This document shows, in pieces, positions 39,101-51,100 of a stretch of 64,000 bases of DNA. A model generated the notes under the pieces. The model had not been told where the DNA came from, ran no database searches, and saw only the letters and a program-made list of their open reading frames with translations. The position numbers and the translations under genes were made by a program. The stretch is taken from the NCBI GenBank assembly GCA_035610835.1, contig CM069442.1, forward strand, positions 29,899,798 through 29,963,797, in the 5' to 3' direction. Every line of letters begins with the position of its first letter. The stretch's first letter is position 1. This DNA is from Ophiura sarsii (Eukaryota > Echinodermata > Ophiuroidea > Amphilepidida > Ophiuridae).

Positions 39101-42100
39101 ACATTGCCTCCGGGGAGAGGGGCGGGTTTTTTCCGTAATTAAGACAAAGTGTGCCAACCTTTTTTTCCTTGATTGTAGTTTCTAAATTAGCGCTAAAATT
39201 TCAATGAAATTTTGATATGTTTTACTCACAAGGGTAATCTACAACATATCTCAATATGAAGCAAACTTTCTCGTGCACTTTTTTTGCTATAAGCCGCCGC
39301 ATAACAACGTAGTGATATGCCTACCTAAATTCGGTCTCCGGTCTGGATATCACCGCGTGTGTAAATCGGTCCGTGAAATTAAAATTGACCTCAAATCACC
39401 TAGTTTAAATGTCAGAACATCAACTACACATTTCAAACACAACATATTAGTGAAAAATTATATCATAAACCGTCAAAAAATAACTCTCTTTCCCGCCAAA
39501 TAGGAACTATTGTCGTACTCAACTTTGATTGATCGCGACGATAGCGTGTCGATAGCGTGTCGCGATACCTATTTAGGTATGTGCTCCCTTTAGGAAAATT
39601 TTACGTGATTTTGAGATAAAAACTAACATTTTTGATTGTTTGGGGGACAAAATGGGGTGGGACTTGAGCTGACTGGAGGAGTGGGGGTACAAAGGTCGTG
39701 ACAGGGGTGATATACATCCCCCCCCTAGTGCCACCACTGGCGCCCACTAAGAACCCTTTATGTAGACATTTGATTTTGGCAGAGATTTGCTACTGGTAGT
39801 ACTGGTTTGATGCCCACCTCATCTTTTTGGTTTGGGGAGGAGTACAAGACTAGTACTATCCACCAGCAAAACAGAACCTCATCAATACATGCGACCAAAC
39901 CTCTGGCCTTCATAAATGAGCGTTCATGTAAGGGGTGGTAATTTTCTTTTGTAGGGGGGTCCCAAAAATGTAACTTATCATCATACTTTTTTATGACGCC
40001 CCATAAACGAAAGCAATTATTTTTATGACCCCCCTACTCAGATGTGGATTATTTTATTAATCCCCTGCCCCTCCCCCCACCCCAAACACACACACAAACC
40101 TGTATTTTATCGGAATTCGGAAGGCAAACAAATAGAGTGGACAAGCCCAATTTTTGTTTTATAATGTTGAAACATAAATATGGTTTAAACATATACCAAA
40201 ACTAAATTTTTGTATTAATTTCATTTCCCCCTATTTTCTTTGTAAAAAAAAAAAGACCTCCCCCACTGGATATTTGGCACCCCCACAATGAAGAAAATGA
40301 CAGCCCCCTAAATTACAATTACCTGTTTTGGATACCAGAAGACAGAGAGAGATCTTGCTTCCAATATATAGCACCGATAATAAGGGCCAGGATAAGGGCA
40401 TTGAAAGGCTGCAGGGTTAAAAGAATAAGAGAGAACACAAAATGTTAAACATGCAGACAACTTACTAATTACGAGGGTAGATCAAAAAGTGTTGTCACTT
40501 GGCACATGTTTCTGAAGATGGCCATGCATACAATTTCAAAAACTATTATATCATGATAGGCTTGATTTCAACCATATGATATTGATAGTTTGATAGTTTT
40601 TACTATCATTATGTCTGGAAAAGAATAATGTGATATCATGATATAAAACAAATATTGAATGCTGTTTACTTGTGCAATAAAAATATATCACTCGGTCCAA
40701 TTTAGATTATTCCATTACACTCGACTTCGCCTCCTGCAATCTAAATTTGACCTTGTGATTTAGTTTGTACTAGCACACTCTCGGGCATTCAATATTTGTA
40801 TACATCCACATTCACTTGAAGAAGTTCCCTTAACGTCTATACACCGCTGCATCCTCATCCTCCATTTCTCGAAGCTTAGGCTGTGCTTCAAAGTATAGGA
40901 CTTGTCTCATCTCTGAATGTACAGCTTTGGCTAGGTCTTGGATCCTTGAAAAAGGCCTCCCCGCAATCTTAGATTTGATTGTTTGGAAAGAGCCAGAAGG
41001 CGCGGGGAGCCAAGTTGGGTGATTAGGTTGCAAGATTTGGATGACTTGTGTTGTCGTGACGCAGCATGATTTGATACCGTCTTTGTAAGCTCCATTCAGA
41101 GGTACATGTAGATAAGTAGCTGCCAAATTGGGTGTGGCAAATTCTATACAGGCTATATATCCCCACTATATTTACATAAGAGGGAGCTAAGAATGTGATG
41201 TAATGGATGACATAACACAATAAAGACAGTATTGTCTTGTGTAGCTGGGCTGCCTTTGGTGACAGAACTTACTGATCCGCCCTCGTATAGTCTATTTATC
41301 TATCACGAGACAGTGGCGTAACTGCGTCCGTTACCAATTATTACAACACAAAAAACCTACTCAAGGCGCTTGCCTATACACACACACATAGAAAGACCGA
41401 AGATACATACACATGTATAAATGTTGCGCCTGTGAAGTTACATCCCTGTCCAGAGGAAGAGAAATAGAGTACAGCCTGTTTCTGGGTATACACCACCAAG
41501 ACGCTCCCCATAGACGCTACGTGCAAAGTAGGGGTCATACAATCGGCTCTAACTTGAGTTATCCCATACGTCTTTTCATGACATTTACAGAGATTGTTCC
41601 CAAGGGTTGTCCGCAAAACATATCAAAAGCATACCCCTTGATGTCAGACTAGATTTTTCAATATTTTGCGATGAATTTGATGTAGCGATTTCGGCTATTT
41701 ATTTACGCCCCATAACTCAGGACGGACCTTACGCCAATTTCGGTCGTTTAAAACTTTAAAATGTTTAAACTAGTGCGATTTTTTTTGGAGATTTGTACTC
41801 GGCACACTCATAAAAATGTAAAATACCCAAAAGTAATCAAAAGAATTGAAAAAAGTCTATCAAAATCTCGCAATTTGTACCGCAAAAAGGAACTATTGCT
41901 GTGATAAACTTTTACCGGATGTGCTATCCCATAGTGCTTTGGTGGTGTATACCCTTCTGGTAGAACTTGGGGAAAGAGTGGAGCCCCATGTGAACAAGGG
42001 TGTAATATGGTAATAGGCATCACTTGCCAAAGGAGAACTATCTCAGTTTGGGTAGATTTTCAGTGGGTAGTGGGTCATGTATAAAAGTTGTAATCATCCG

Positions 42101-45100
42101 TGTGAATCCACTCTAAAAAACAACCCTTACAGCGGATTCTGCCACTTTATGTCCCTATTGTGTCAATTTAACAAAGTATTATTAATTGACTTACCATGAA
42201 AAGGATAGTGAGTGGGTTCCTTCCAAAATTGAGCAATGCTCTTCTGGACACATAAAACAACTGAAAATAGTTTAAAACATCAACAGCAATATCTGTTATG
42301 AGTTGACATCAGGCACATTAATGCAGTGGCTCAATATTGTAGTAATCTGAAAATTAAAGCAATATTGTGTGATCTTTTTCAAACATTTACACATATTTTT
42401 TCTCTCTTATAAGGAAATTTGACTTATATATTAGGAAAGACATTTCTGGACTCCCAGATCAATTTGACTGTATTTTCCGTAAAAAACATCATAGAACTTT
42501 ACTAAGGGGCCTTGCCCTTTTACAAGTAGAGGAAAGCTAGAGGAAAGTGCGATCCTTTTTTCTATATTGTTAAAAGGAGTGAAAAAGGATCAGTGATTAA
42601 CACCTCACTGAATGGGTACCAAACAATGCCGCCCCACATGAAAAAGACTGCCTCACAATGCGTAGAATCCAGCGTGACACAGGTCACTGAACTTAACGTT
42701 AAGATTAAATGGCTGGCTGTTTCTACTGGGAAAGTGAATAATGGTAACAAACCTGGTTTGTGAAGGCTTTTGCGGTTACAAAACTTACCGTTAATTCATG
42801 TTATCTGGCTGTTTCTACTGGGCAAACTTACCGGTAATTAACGTTAAGTTCCCCAGTAGAAACACGCTTATTGTCCTTTAATCATAAGTTGCTCGATTTC
42901 TTTAAGCAAGATTCATTACACATAACAACATTGCTGTTCTGTCAAAACCTTGTATGTTTTTCCGGCTCTTTAACATGTATAAATTAAAACTTCCCAACGG
43001 TTATGCATAGGAAGTATTATTTTATACATGTTCAGTGGCAAGAGCACTTACAAGGTTTTGATGTGTTTGGCCCTTAAACATGTATAGAGCAGAGTGCCCA
43101 AAGATTATATATAGGAAGTCTTACTTTATACATGCTGAAGGGATGGATGAAAATATGATGTTTTAACAGACGATAATTAATCATTTACCTGAATTGGAAA
43201 AGATGTTGGATAACCTTCATCGTTTCACGTAGATGTGTTTTGGCCCTTAAACATGTTTAGAGCAGACTGCCCAAAGCAAGGATTATATATAGGAAGTCTT
43301 ACTTTTATACATGCTGAGAAGGCCAGGACGTAAATATGTTTTGACACACGATAATTAATGATTTACCTGAATTGGAAAAGATGTTGGATAACCTTCATCA
43401 TCCGTTCTTTTCATAGCATCTGCTTTCACATCTCGTGAAGTCTTCAAGATGTTGTCTGCTTTCATCTTAAGATCTCTGTAATGATCAGAACTTCTGAAGT
43501 GTTCTACCATAGATTTCTTTAGAGGTGATGGTTTTGTGGAAGCATTGCCATTGGTAACACCATTGGTCTTTGGTGATGGGGATGTAATGTTCATTGAGAT
43601 GTGGTTGTTATGGTTACCATTTCCGATTTCAGTCTCATGATATGCTGTGTATTTGGATAAGGAGGAAATGTTATGGATTTGATTAATAATTTAGAGAAAT
43701 GTGAAATACTAATAGATGGTGGTTCAAAAAAAAGTTGACCCAAGTTCAAAGTAATTTTTCAACCACATTTAAAGTTTCAGATAATTTCTGTTTGCTTAGT
43801 CTTAATCAGCAGTAAGTTTTGAAATTATCCTGATAAGATGGTACATTTATCTTGGTTGGTTCTTCAGATATGGTTCATTACAGAAAGCATGCACAAAGCT
43901 GCCTTGGCCACGGGAGCGTCCTTTAGTAGAGAAGGAATGCACAAAGTGGACTTACACACGATTGGTCACAAATTGTAAAAATAGGAGAAAAAGAAACAAG
44001 GAGACATCTGAGACATCTGTCTGGTGCTTGACATTACCTACCTACCTACCTATACGTATAGATGTTTCTTTGTTGAATGTGAATGGCACATAAGCATAGA
44101 GATTGGGATACTTTGTCAGGGCGGGCTTTTCAATTCTGAAACTAGAGCATGCTGTTTTGTTTAAAGACAAAAACTAAATAACGCTCCCGTGGACAAGTCA
44201 GTTTTGTACATGTTTTCTGTAATGAACCATATCTGAAGAACCAAACAAGCTAAACGTGCCATCTTTTCAGAATAATTTCAAAACTTACTGCTAAGCAAAC
44301 AGATATTATCTGAAACTTTAAATGTGGTTGAAAAATTACTTTGAACTTGGGTCAACTTTCTTTTGAACCACCCGGTACTAGCTGAATGGCACAGATTCTT
44401 CACTTGACATTTTCATTTGATAAAAAACCTTTCAATTTTAAATAGTCACATACTGTTTTCATCTCAGGGAATGCACTATTCAGATATTCTGCTGATATAC
44501 AAATGGTAATGAAGTGCTCATGTTGACACTTTCCACACGGCTAAGTTTTACCATACAAAATAATTTTTTCAGAAACCGGACCCAACTTTCAACGTTTATC
44601 CCAATAATTACTAAACCAATACTAGGCATGTTTGTACTTATTGTAATGCATTTCTCAAGGTGATCCCAAATATGATGATGAAATTCAATAATTTTGACAT
44701 TTTTGAAACATTTTGTGAAATTTTGGAACTGTTGTCTGAGACAACTGCCGTGTGGAAAGAGTTAAAATTATGGACCTGATGTGACATCAATAGTATTATA
44801 TTTGTCCCATTTGCACAGTGGCGACACCACAGGGGGGGGGACCTCCTGTCATGAATCTTCCCCCCACCCCCCACCCGTATCAACTCAAGCCCCACCCATT
44901 TTGTCCCATCAAAAATGTTGACTTTTAATACTAAAATTACCTAAAATTTGATTAAAATTCACAATCCCCACAAATGGATAGTAAAAACCAAACAAACAAT
45001 AGTTTTTGAGGTATAAAATCTGCAAGAGCATAGGTCAGGGGTTCAAACCTCTAGCCTCTCATATACCTGTTAAAAGTAATTCAAATCCCTCCTTGATTTC

Positions 45101-48100
45101 TTACCGTAGTTTGTATATGCTGCATAGATTTGGGGTGCAGAATTCTGATCTATGACGTCAAGGAAGAAATCTGATGGGTTATTATGCTCCTCACAGTGGT
45201 AACCTTGATATATAAAAAATAGGCAAAAAGACATATGAACAAATAGAGGTTATCCATGTGCAATTGTGTGTTTTTGTTTCAAATTGTGGGGAGCGTTCGC
45301 TCCTTCCCAAATCCCAAAAGTAAAAAAGAGTTTTAAACATGCTGTTTGCGAGCTCGCATAGCAAGCGAAGAAAATGGGGGTTCCACATTTTGAGCCTTAC
45401 TGCAAAAATTATGAAAATATTGCACCAAATGGCTTGATTTTAGCCTTCATTTTCAACCATGTTCCAACTTCTGTGGAGGAAATCCCCCCCCCCCCAAAAA
45501 AGGAAAACCCACCCAACTCAAATATTATTGGTTAGGCAATGAAAAAATACCCTGTTATACAGGCAAACGGACCTCTTAGATATTTTTGGTGAATTTTCAG
45601 CACTTCTCGAAATGTTCAAAAATGTTAACAACAATATCAAAATGTTCAAAAAAAATCCCAACATTTTTCCAAAAACATCTACTTTTTTTTACAAATTTGA
45701 CAATTCGTAAAAAAGTGGCTCGTTGGGCCTGTAGAACAGGATTTGTTTTGTTGTCTTATGGGCCTGAGGATAAAGATTCTTTCTTACCAATTGAATCAAA
45801 GTAGTCCAATGCCTTTTCTGCTGATCCATGATATGCTGTCTCTCCTTTAGACAATAGGAACAGAGTGTCGAACAGACGATAAATTGAGTAACGAGGCTGA
45901 TGGATTGAGAATATTATGGTGCGCCCTCTCTCAGATAACCTTCAAAACAGATTTGAAGAAAATAATTAGACAAAGAAACTATAATACAGTGTTTTTTTAA
46001 ATGTCATCTATATACTAATTTTCGGAACATGGCTTTATTAGATAGTTCAATATAATTTTACACTCGCGTCCCTCCTCAACTGAAAAAGCGTGGTAATTGC
46101 GCCTCTAATACACGAGCTAATTAGATAGTTCAATGCCCGTTTTTTACCATTTTCAGACATGCGCAGAAAGGATCACATGTGAAAATCCGAAATGTTGAAT
46201 TTCTTTTACTCGGGTAGCTACTTTCGGACACAAATTGTGGTTTTCGGAATGAGTGATGACATATGGTCTTCACCCAAAATATTTTCTTCAGGGATATAGC
46301 TACATTTCTGTATATGCGGCTGTTTGTTATTCTTAAAGATCGCATAGTAACAAGCATTTATACGTCCGACAAATAAAAATATTTCACGACATTTTCTAAA
46401 TGTAAACAAAAACTCTTACACAGATCTTAAAGTGACACTTTCACATTAGTAACATAGATGAACGCGGAGTTTGCTAACGATAAAGAAACTGGCGGTACCA
46501 TAACAACCGTTTCTATGTAGTGCTGCGCAACGGCGTTTAACATGGCGCACGCGGTTCGGCGCACACGTAATAACGCAGACAAAAGTGTACGCGTTTGTGG
46601 CGCAAACCGTGCACATTTTAACGGGGCAGAGTGAAAGCAGACAGTCCGTACACTCTTAGAAAAAGGATGCTTCAGGGGTTCTTGGCTGTCCCGTATTTTA
46701 TGAAACCCTTATAGCACCTTAAAAGGTTCTAAAAAGAACCATTTTAAAGTTCAAAGTGGGCAAAATATGGGCAAACATTGGTCTTTAGAACCTCTAAAGG
46801 TTCTCTACAGAACCTTTTGGGGGCCTTTAAAATCAAAGAACCTTTAAACCATATACGGGACAGCCAAGAACCGCTCTGAAGCTCCCTTTTTTCTAATAGT
46901 GTACCCTAAAGCCACCTCCTCCTCTCCGCACTTGGGTATAAGGGCACATAGGGCATCTGGATAAACGGAACTTTTTTGTGTGTGGTACATTATCATGATT
47001 ATTATAGAGTGTCTGGATTATTAAGGGCATCCGTGGTATCTGGATTACGGGGTTCACTATAAAACGAGTCTCAAATTACCTGGATATAATATGCGCAGGT
47101 GGGCAACCTTTGATAACTGGATTTTAAGGGTGTACACTCAGATAGTATCTCGGGAGGCTTTATAGAACACAGCAAACATGACAAATGGACTACATACTAT
47201 ACGTAAGGCCCCACATGCCTATTGGAGGAATAATGTATTTAATGTAAATAGGCCAAACAAAACCCGGATGGCATACATTGTGCTCAAGTACAAGCGTGGA
47301 ATGGTACAAGTGATCTTGATCCGCCGACCATAAAACTAAACGACCGACTATAAAACTATAACGCTCAGAACGTAAGCCTACTGAATTACCTGGATACAGT
47401 ATGTGCATATGGGCAGTGGCGACACCAGCACCAAAATGTTAAAGGAGGAAAACGGGGTGGCGGGGCAATAAAAGAATCGGGGGAGACATTTAAAATCTAA
47501 ATTTTAAGTAACTGACATTAAAATTCAACTTTTTATTATTTGGGGTACAAAATACTACTTGGATTAGGAACATGGGTATCTGTATTATTTAAGAGCACAT
47601 TGGGCCTAGGCTCATGGTGTATTAAGGGCACCATGTCACTTACATTATATCAAGGGCACTTTAGTACCTGAATTATTTAAGGACATACTCTTGATATTTA
47701 TATAAACATTTATAACGCTTTGACCTCTGCCTATTGTGATATGACTTTTACTGCCCGCTATCTTCGGCACCCGCGTTTAATTTACTTGACTATGATAAAG
47801 TAAAGGCACCTGGGTATCTCGAGATAACGGCACACTGCAGTGGGCCTACCTTGATTATGTGGTATCCGGTGCATTATTAAGGGCACCTGGGGCAACTGGA
47901 TTAGGGGGTAGGACTTAGGCCTATGGGGTCCCTGGATATAATGGGACAACGGGTACCTGCATTTCAGGTCTCATGGGAGGCCTACATAGGTACCGGGAAA
48001 CACAAACGTAGGCCTACCTAGATTAAGGCACATGTATACCTGGATTATCAAAAGCACCTGCGCTATTCGGATTATTTAGGGCCCCGTGGATTATGTATAC

Positions 48101-51100
48101 ATGTAGGACATGTTCTTGATATTATTGTATCACATTTTCTTACGCTTTGTTTACTTATTCCCCGTGAAATCTTCTAGCGGGTCCAGCGCGAGGGCACCTG
48201 GGGCAACTGGATTAGGGGTAGGGCTTAGGCCTATGGGGTCCCTGGATATAATGGGACAACGGGTACCTGCATTTCAGGTCTCATGGGAGGCCTACATAGG
48301 TCTCGGGAAACACAAACGTAGGCCTACCTAGATTAAGGCACATGTATACCTGGATTATCAAAAGCACCTGCGCTATTCGGATTATTTAGGGCCCCGTGGA
48401 TTATGTATACATGTAGGACATGTTCTTGATATTGTATCACATTTTCTTACGCTTTGTTTACTTATTCCCCGTGAAATCTTCTAGCGGGTCCAGCGCGAAG
48501 CGCTGGTGCCCGCTAGTAGAGATAAAGAATGAAACTATGTTTGTTAGAATTATCCACAGGCTAACCACTAACAAACTTTGACTGTGGCCACTGTGTGCAA
48601 TCTGGGGGTATTTGGCTTTTTGGAGGACGGGTACCGGCATCCTAAGATTTTCAAATCGAAGTTTGTGTGCGAAATATCTCGAAAAATACAGCTTGAATTA
48701 GTAAGATTTGTGGACACGATATTGATACAGTATTTATCTCCGCTGAGTTCGAGTGACTGGTTATTTGGAGAATTATGAGGGATAATGTTCCCGCGATAGG
48801 GATATTTATTTTCTATTCCGACATCGTCACATCAAAGAAAATGGCGGCGATTCTAGTTATTGTACCCCCGTATATCACCATAATGTTTTATATACTCCAT
48901 CCGCTCCGTCGCTGATCGCAAGCGTGGATCACCGTTTTTCCAATCAAGGGGCGTAATTTTGTTTTGTTGTAGTTTACTACTCATGTGTGTGGCGGAAAGA
49001 GTTCAAGCGTAATAGAGCATGAAACTAAAACTATATGAATCCCCCAATCCCAAACGCCACTACGCGCAATTGAGTTTGTTGAATTTTGTTCACCGCTAGG
49101 CTATGTACCACCCCTAGAGATTGCCTCAGAAAAAAATTGTGTTTGCGATTTCGTCTTTATTAATCCATCAATGGATTCCGGATTTTGTGAGCATGTACAA
49201 ATCGCAAATAACTTGGACGAGTTCAAAGTTGGGGTTAATCTGCCTCATAGGAGTAAAAATATTTTTTTGCCTTGAAAAGCATATTTTTCTTAGTAAAATA
49301 CAACGATGCATGCTCGGGGGTGGTACTCACGTATGTAAGGCATACGGGGACGTGCCGCTCCAGTGGGTCGTTTTTTCATGAGACATCCTTAGCCATGGGT
49401 AGGCTTTTCAACTGAAAAATCCTTAGACATGGGTCTATCCAAAATCACCCTTAGAAATGGGTATAGGGGATTTGATTCTCCAGCGGCACACCCCCGACCA
49501 AACCAAATCTGAGTACCCCCCCCCCCCCCCTTCCCGGGGATACATGAGCGTTGCTATTTTTGTTTGATGTTTACATAACAAACATAGTCCCCCGACTTGT
49601 CGCGGTTTTAGTTATACCATTGTAATACTTGCTATACGTCACCATACTTGATGTATGAGGGCGAATCTTTGCTGTATAGATATTCAATTGTTTGATGTTT
49701 ACGTAACAATTGGATGCCTTTTTCACTGAATCACGCTGGGCCCATTACGTGGAAAGAGCGTGGACATTTACATAACAATAGTGATCACGTATCATACATG
49801 ACTTCGACATAGATGGCGATAGTGATGAGCTAATCGATGCGTGCAGAGACGGTCGTTATACACAAGGATAATGTAAGTATAGATAAGTAATTGCCCAAAC
49901 ACAAGGACTATTTTCAATAATTTTGTTCAACATAAAACCGCTAATATTTCCCCTTAAAACATAACTCTGCCCTACACCCTTTTATTTTATTCACTGAGTT
50001 GTTATTCTAAATTAATGAATAGGCCTATGCTTCAAACATTTACATCAGATTTACATTTAGTACATTTTTACATGTTTGTATCCGATCCAGGGGTAATAGT
50101 TTTTGCTGACAGTTACTTGGACAAAAGTATTTACCCTTGACTTGAGTAAAAAACAACAACAAACACAGGTGTACGCCCCACGCACCCCTTAGTCATTCTT
50201 TGACAGCTTGCATATTGACCTCTATTCAAGTTTAAAATGGATGAGTTTGAAAACAAATCGACCAACTCAATCGGAAATGTTTAAGATTTGGAAGGGTAAC
50301 GTAACGATGTTTTTGGCCTTTGGATACAATCTTGACAATAGGCACCAATTACCTGCGCTCATAAAAACTCCGTAACACCCTGACACAAACAAACATTTTC
50401 TAGAGATCAATTGGATCAATAAACTTCCACTTCAACATCAAGTAGCCTAAACAATTTTCTCGCCATCAAGTAGCCATCAATTTCCAATGCAGACAGGGCT
50501 GGACTCGGATGAGCATGATGAGATGGATTCGCCCGTTGGTATCTATTTCCAAGTTTTAAAAATCATGAATTTACAATTGATGGAATCATGGAATGGAATG
50601 GAATATACTATACTATACTATACTATACTATACTATACTATACTATACTATACTATACTATACTATACTATACTATACTATACTATACTATACTATACTA
50701 TACTATACTAAATTAATAGACTATAATAGAATATAATAACCCCCTCTCAAAAAGGCTACACAATTCATACAAGACACCTCTATCAACAATAGTATTTTTA
50801 CACGTACCTCGGATGTATACAAGACATCACACCCCGCACGTACAGGTTTGTGTTACTGCGCTTTCAGTTTTATGTTTGGTACAAGTAAAGTCCCGGGCGG
50901 ACAAGGGGGGGGGGGGGGGCGGTGGCACTCAACTTTGTTAGTGGTAGGGTATGTCGTCCAGGGTCTCAAAAGAAGGAGGGGTGCTTAGGAACTGGGCTGA
51001 GAGAATATTTTTTATAAAGGTGTATGTTCCGATCACATTTTTTGGGCTTTCACATCAAATATCAGAAGAATCCCCATATTTTTCTCATTATGTCTGTAAA

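Larger units (their letters stand above)
3667..39175. repeat. 35.5-kb M-S tandem array: 15 S units, 13 M units
   Basis: Structure M-(S-M)n with three junctions lacking M. S is 2,131 bp in every copy, M is 272 or 271 bp, so the period is 2,403 or 2,402, and 2,135 or 2,134 where M is missing. Copies are almost identical by eye. The exceptions seen are a T-to-C change near the end of S (T in units 1-3, C in units 4-15), a 1-bp C deletion in the M copies at 25026, 29563 and 31965, and the three M-less joints. The block starts and ends with a full M and is bordered by TA on both sides (3665-3666, 39176-39177). It lies wholly inside one intron of the ABCG2-like gene. No protein-coding capacity: the frames of 60-69 codons simply recur with each unit. 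Confidence 0.95.
40409..42194 (-). other. Intron f-g (1,786 bp) with two transposon relics
   Basis: Contains a decayed mariner (40472-41285) and a 471-bp MITE (41484-41954), described separately. Between and around them I see nothing further. Confidence 0.75.
43645..45104 (-). other. Intron d-e (1,460 bp), mostly repeats
   Basis: Occupied by a 656-bp fold-back element (43718-44373), a piggyBac-like MITE (44523-44765) and an arm of the CAGTGGC repeat family (44816-44962), each described separately. The remainder shows no structure. Confidence 0.75.

Noticed and set aside
3667..39175. LTR retrotransposon array with M as LTR
   Set aside because: M has ~30-bp inverted repeats at its ends and a TA border; no primer-binding site, polypurine tract or pol-like frame is seen in S.
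3667..39175. CRISPR-like or bacterial repeat array
   Set aside because: Repeat and spacer sizes are far too large, the spacers are identical, and the surrounding gene has spliceosomal introns.
39273..39503. 76-codon frame to the right of the array
   Set aside because: Lies in the host MITE remnant, with no recognisable motif or splice context.
50487..50711. 74-codon frame over the TATAC repeat
   Set aside because: Most of it is translation of the microsatellite.
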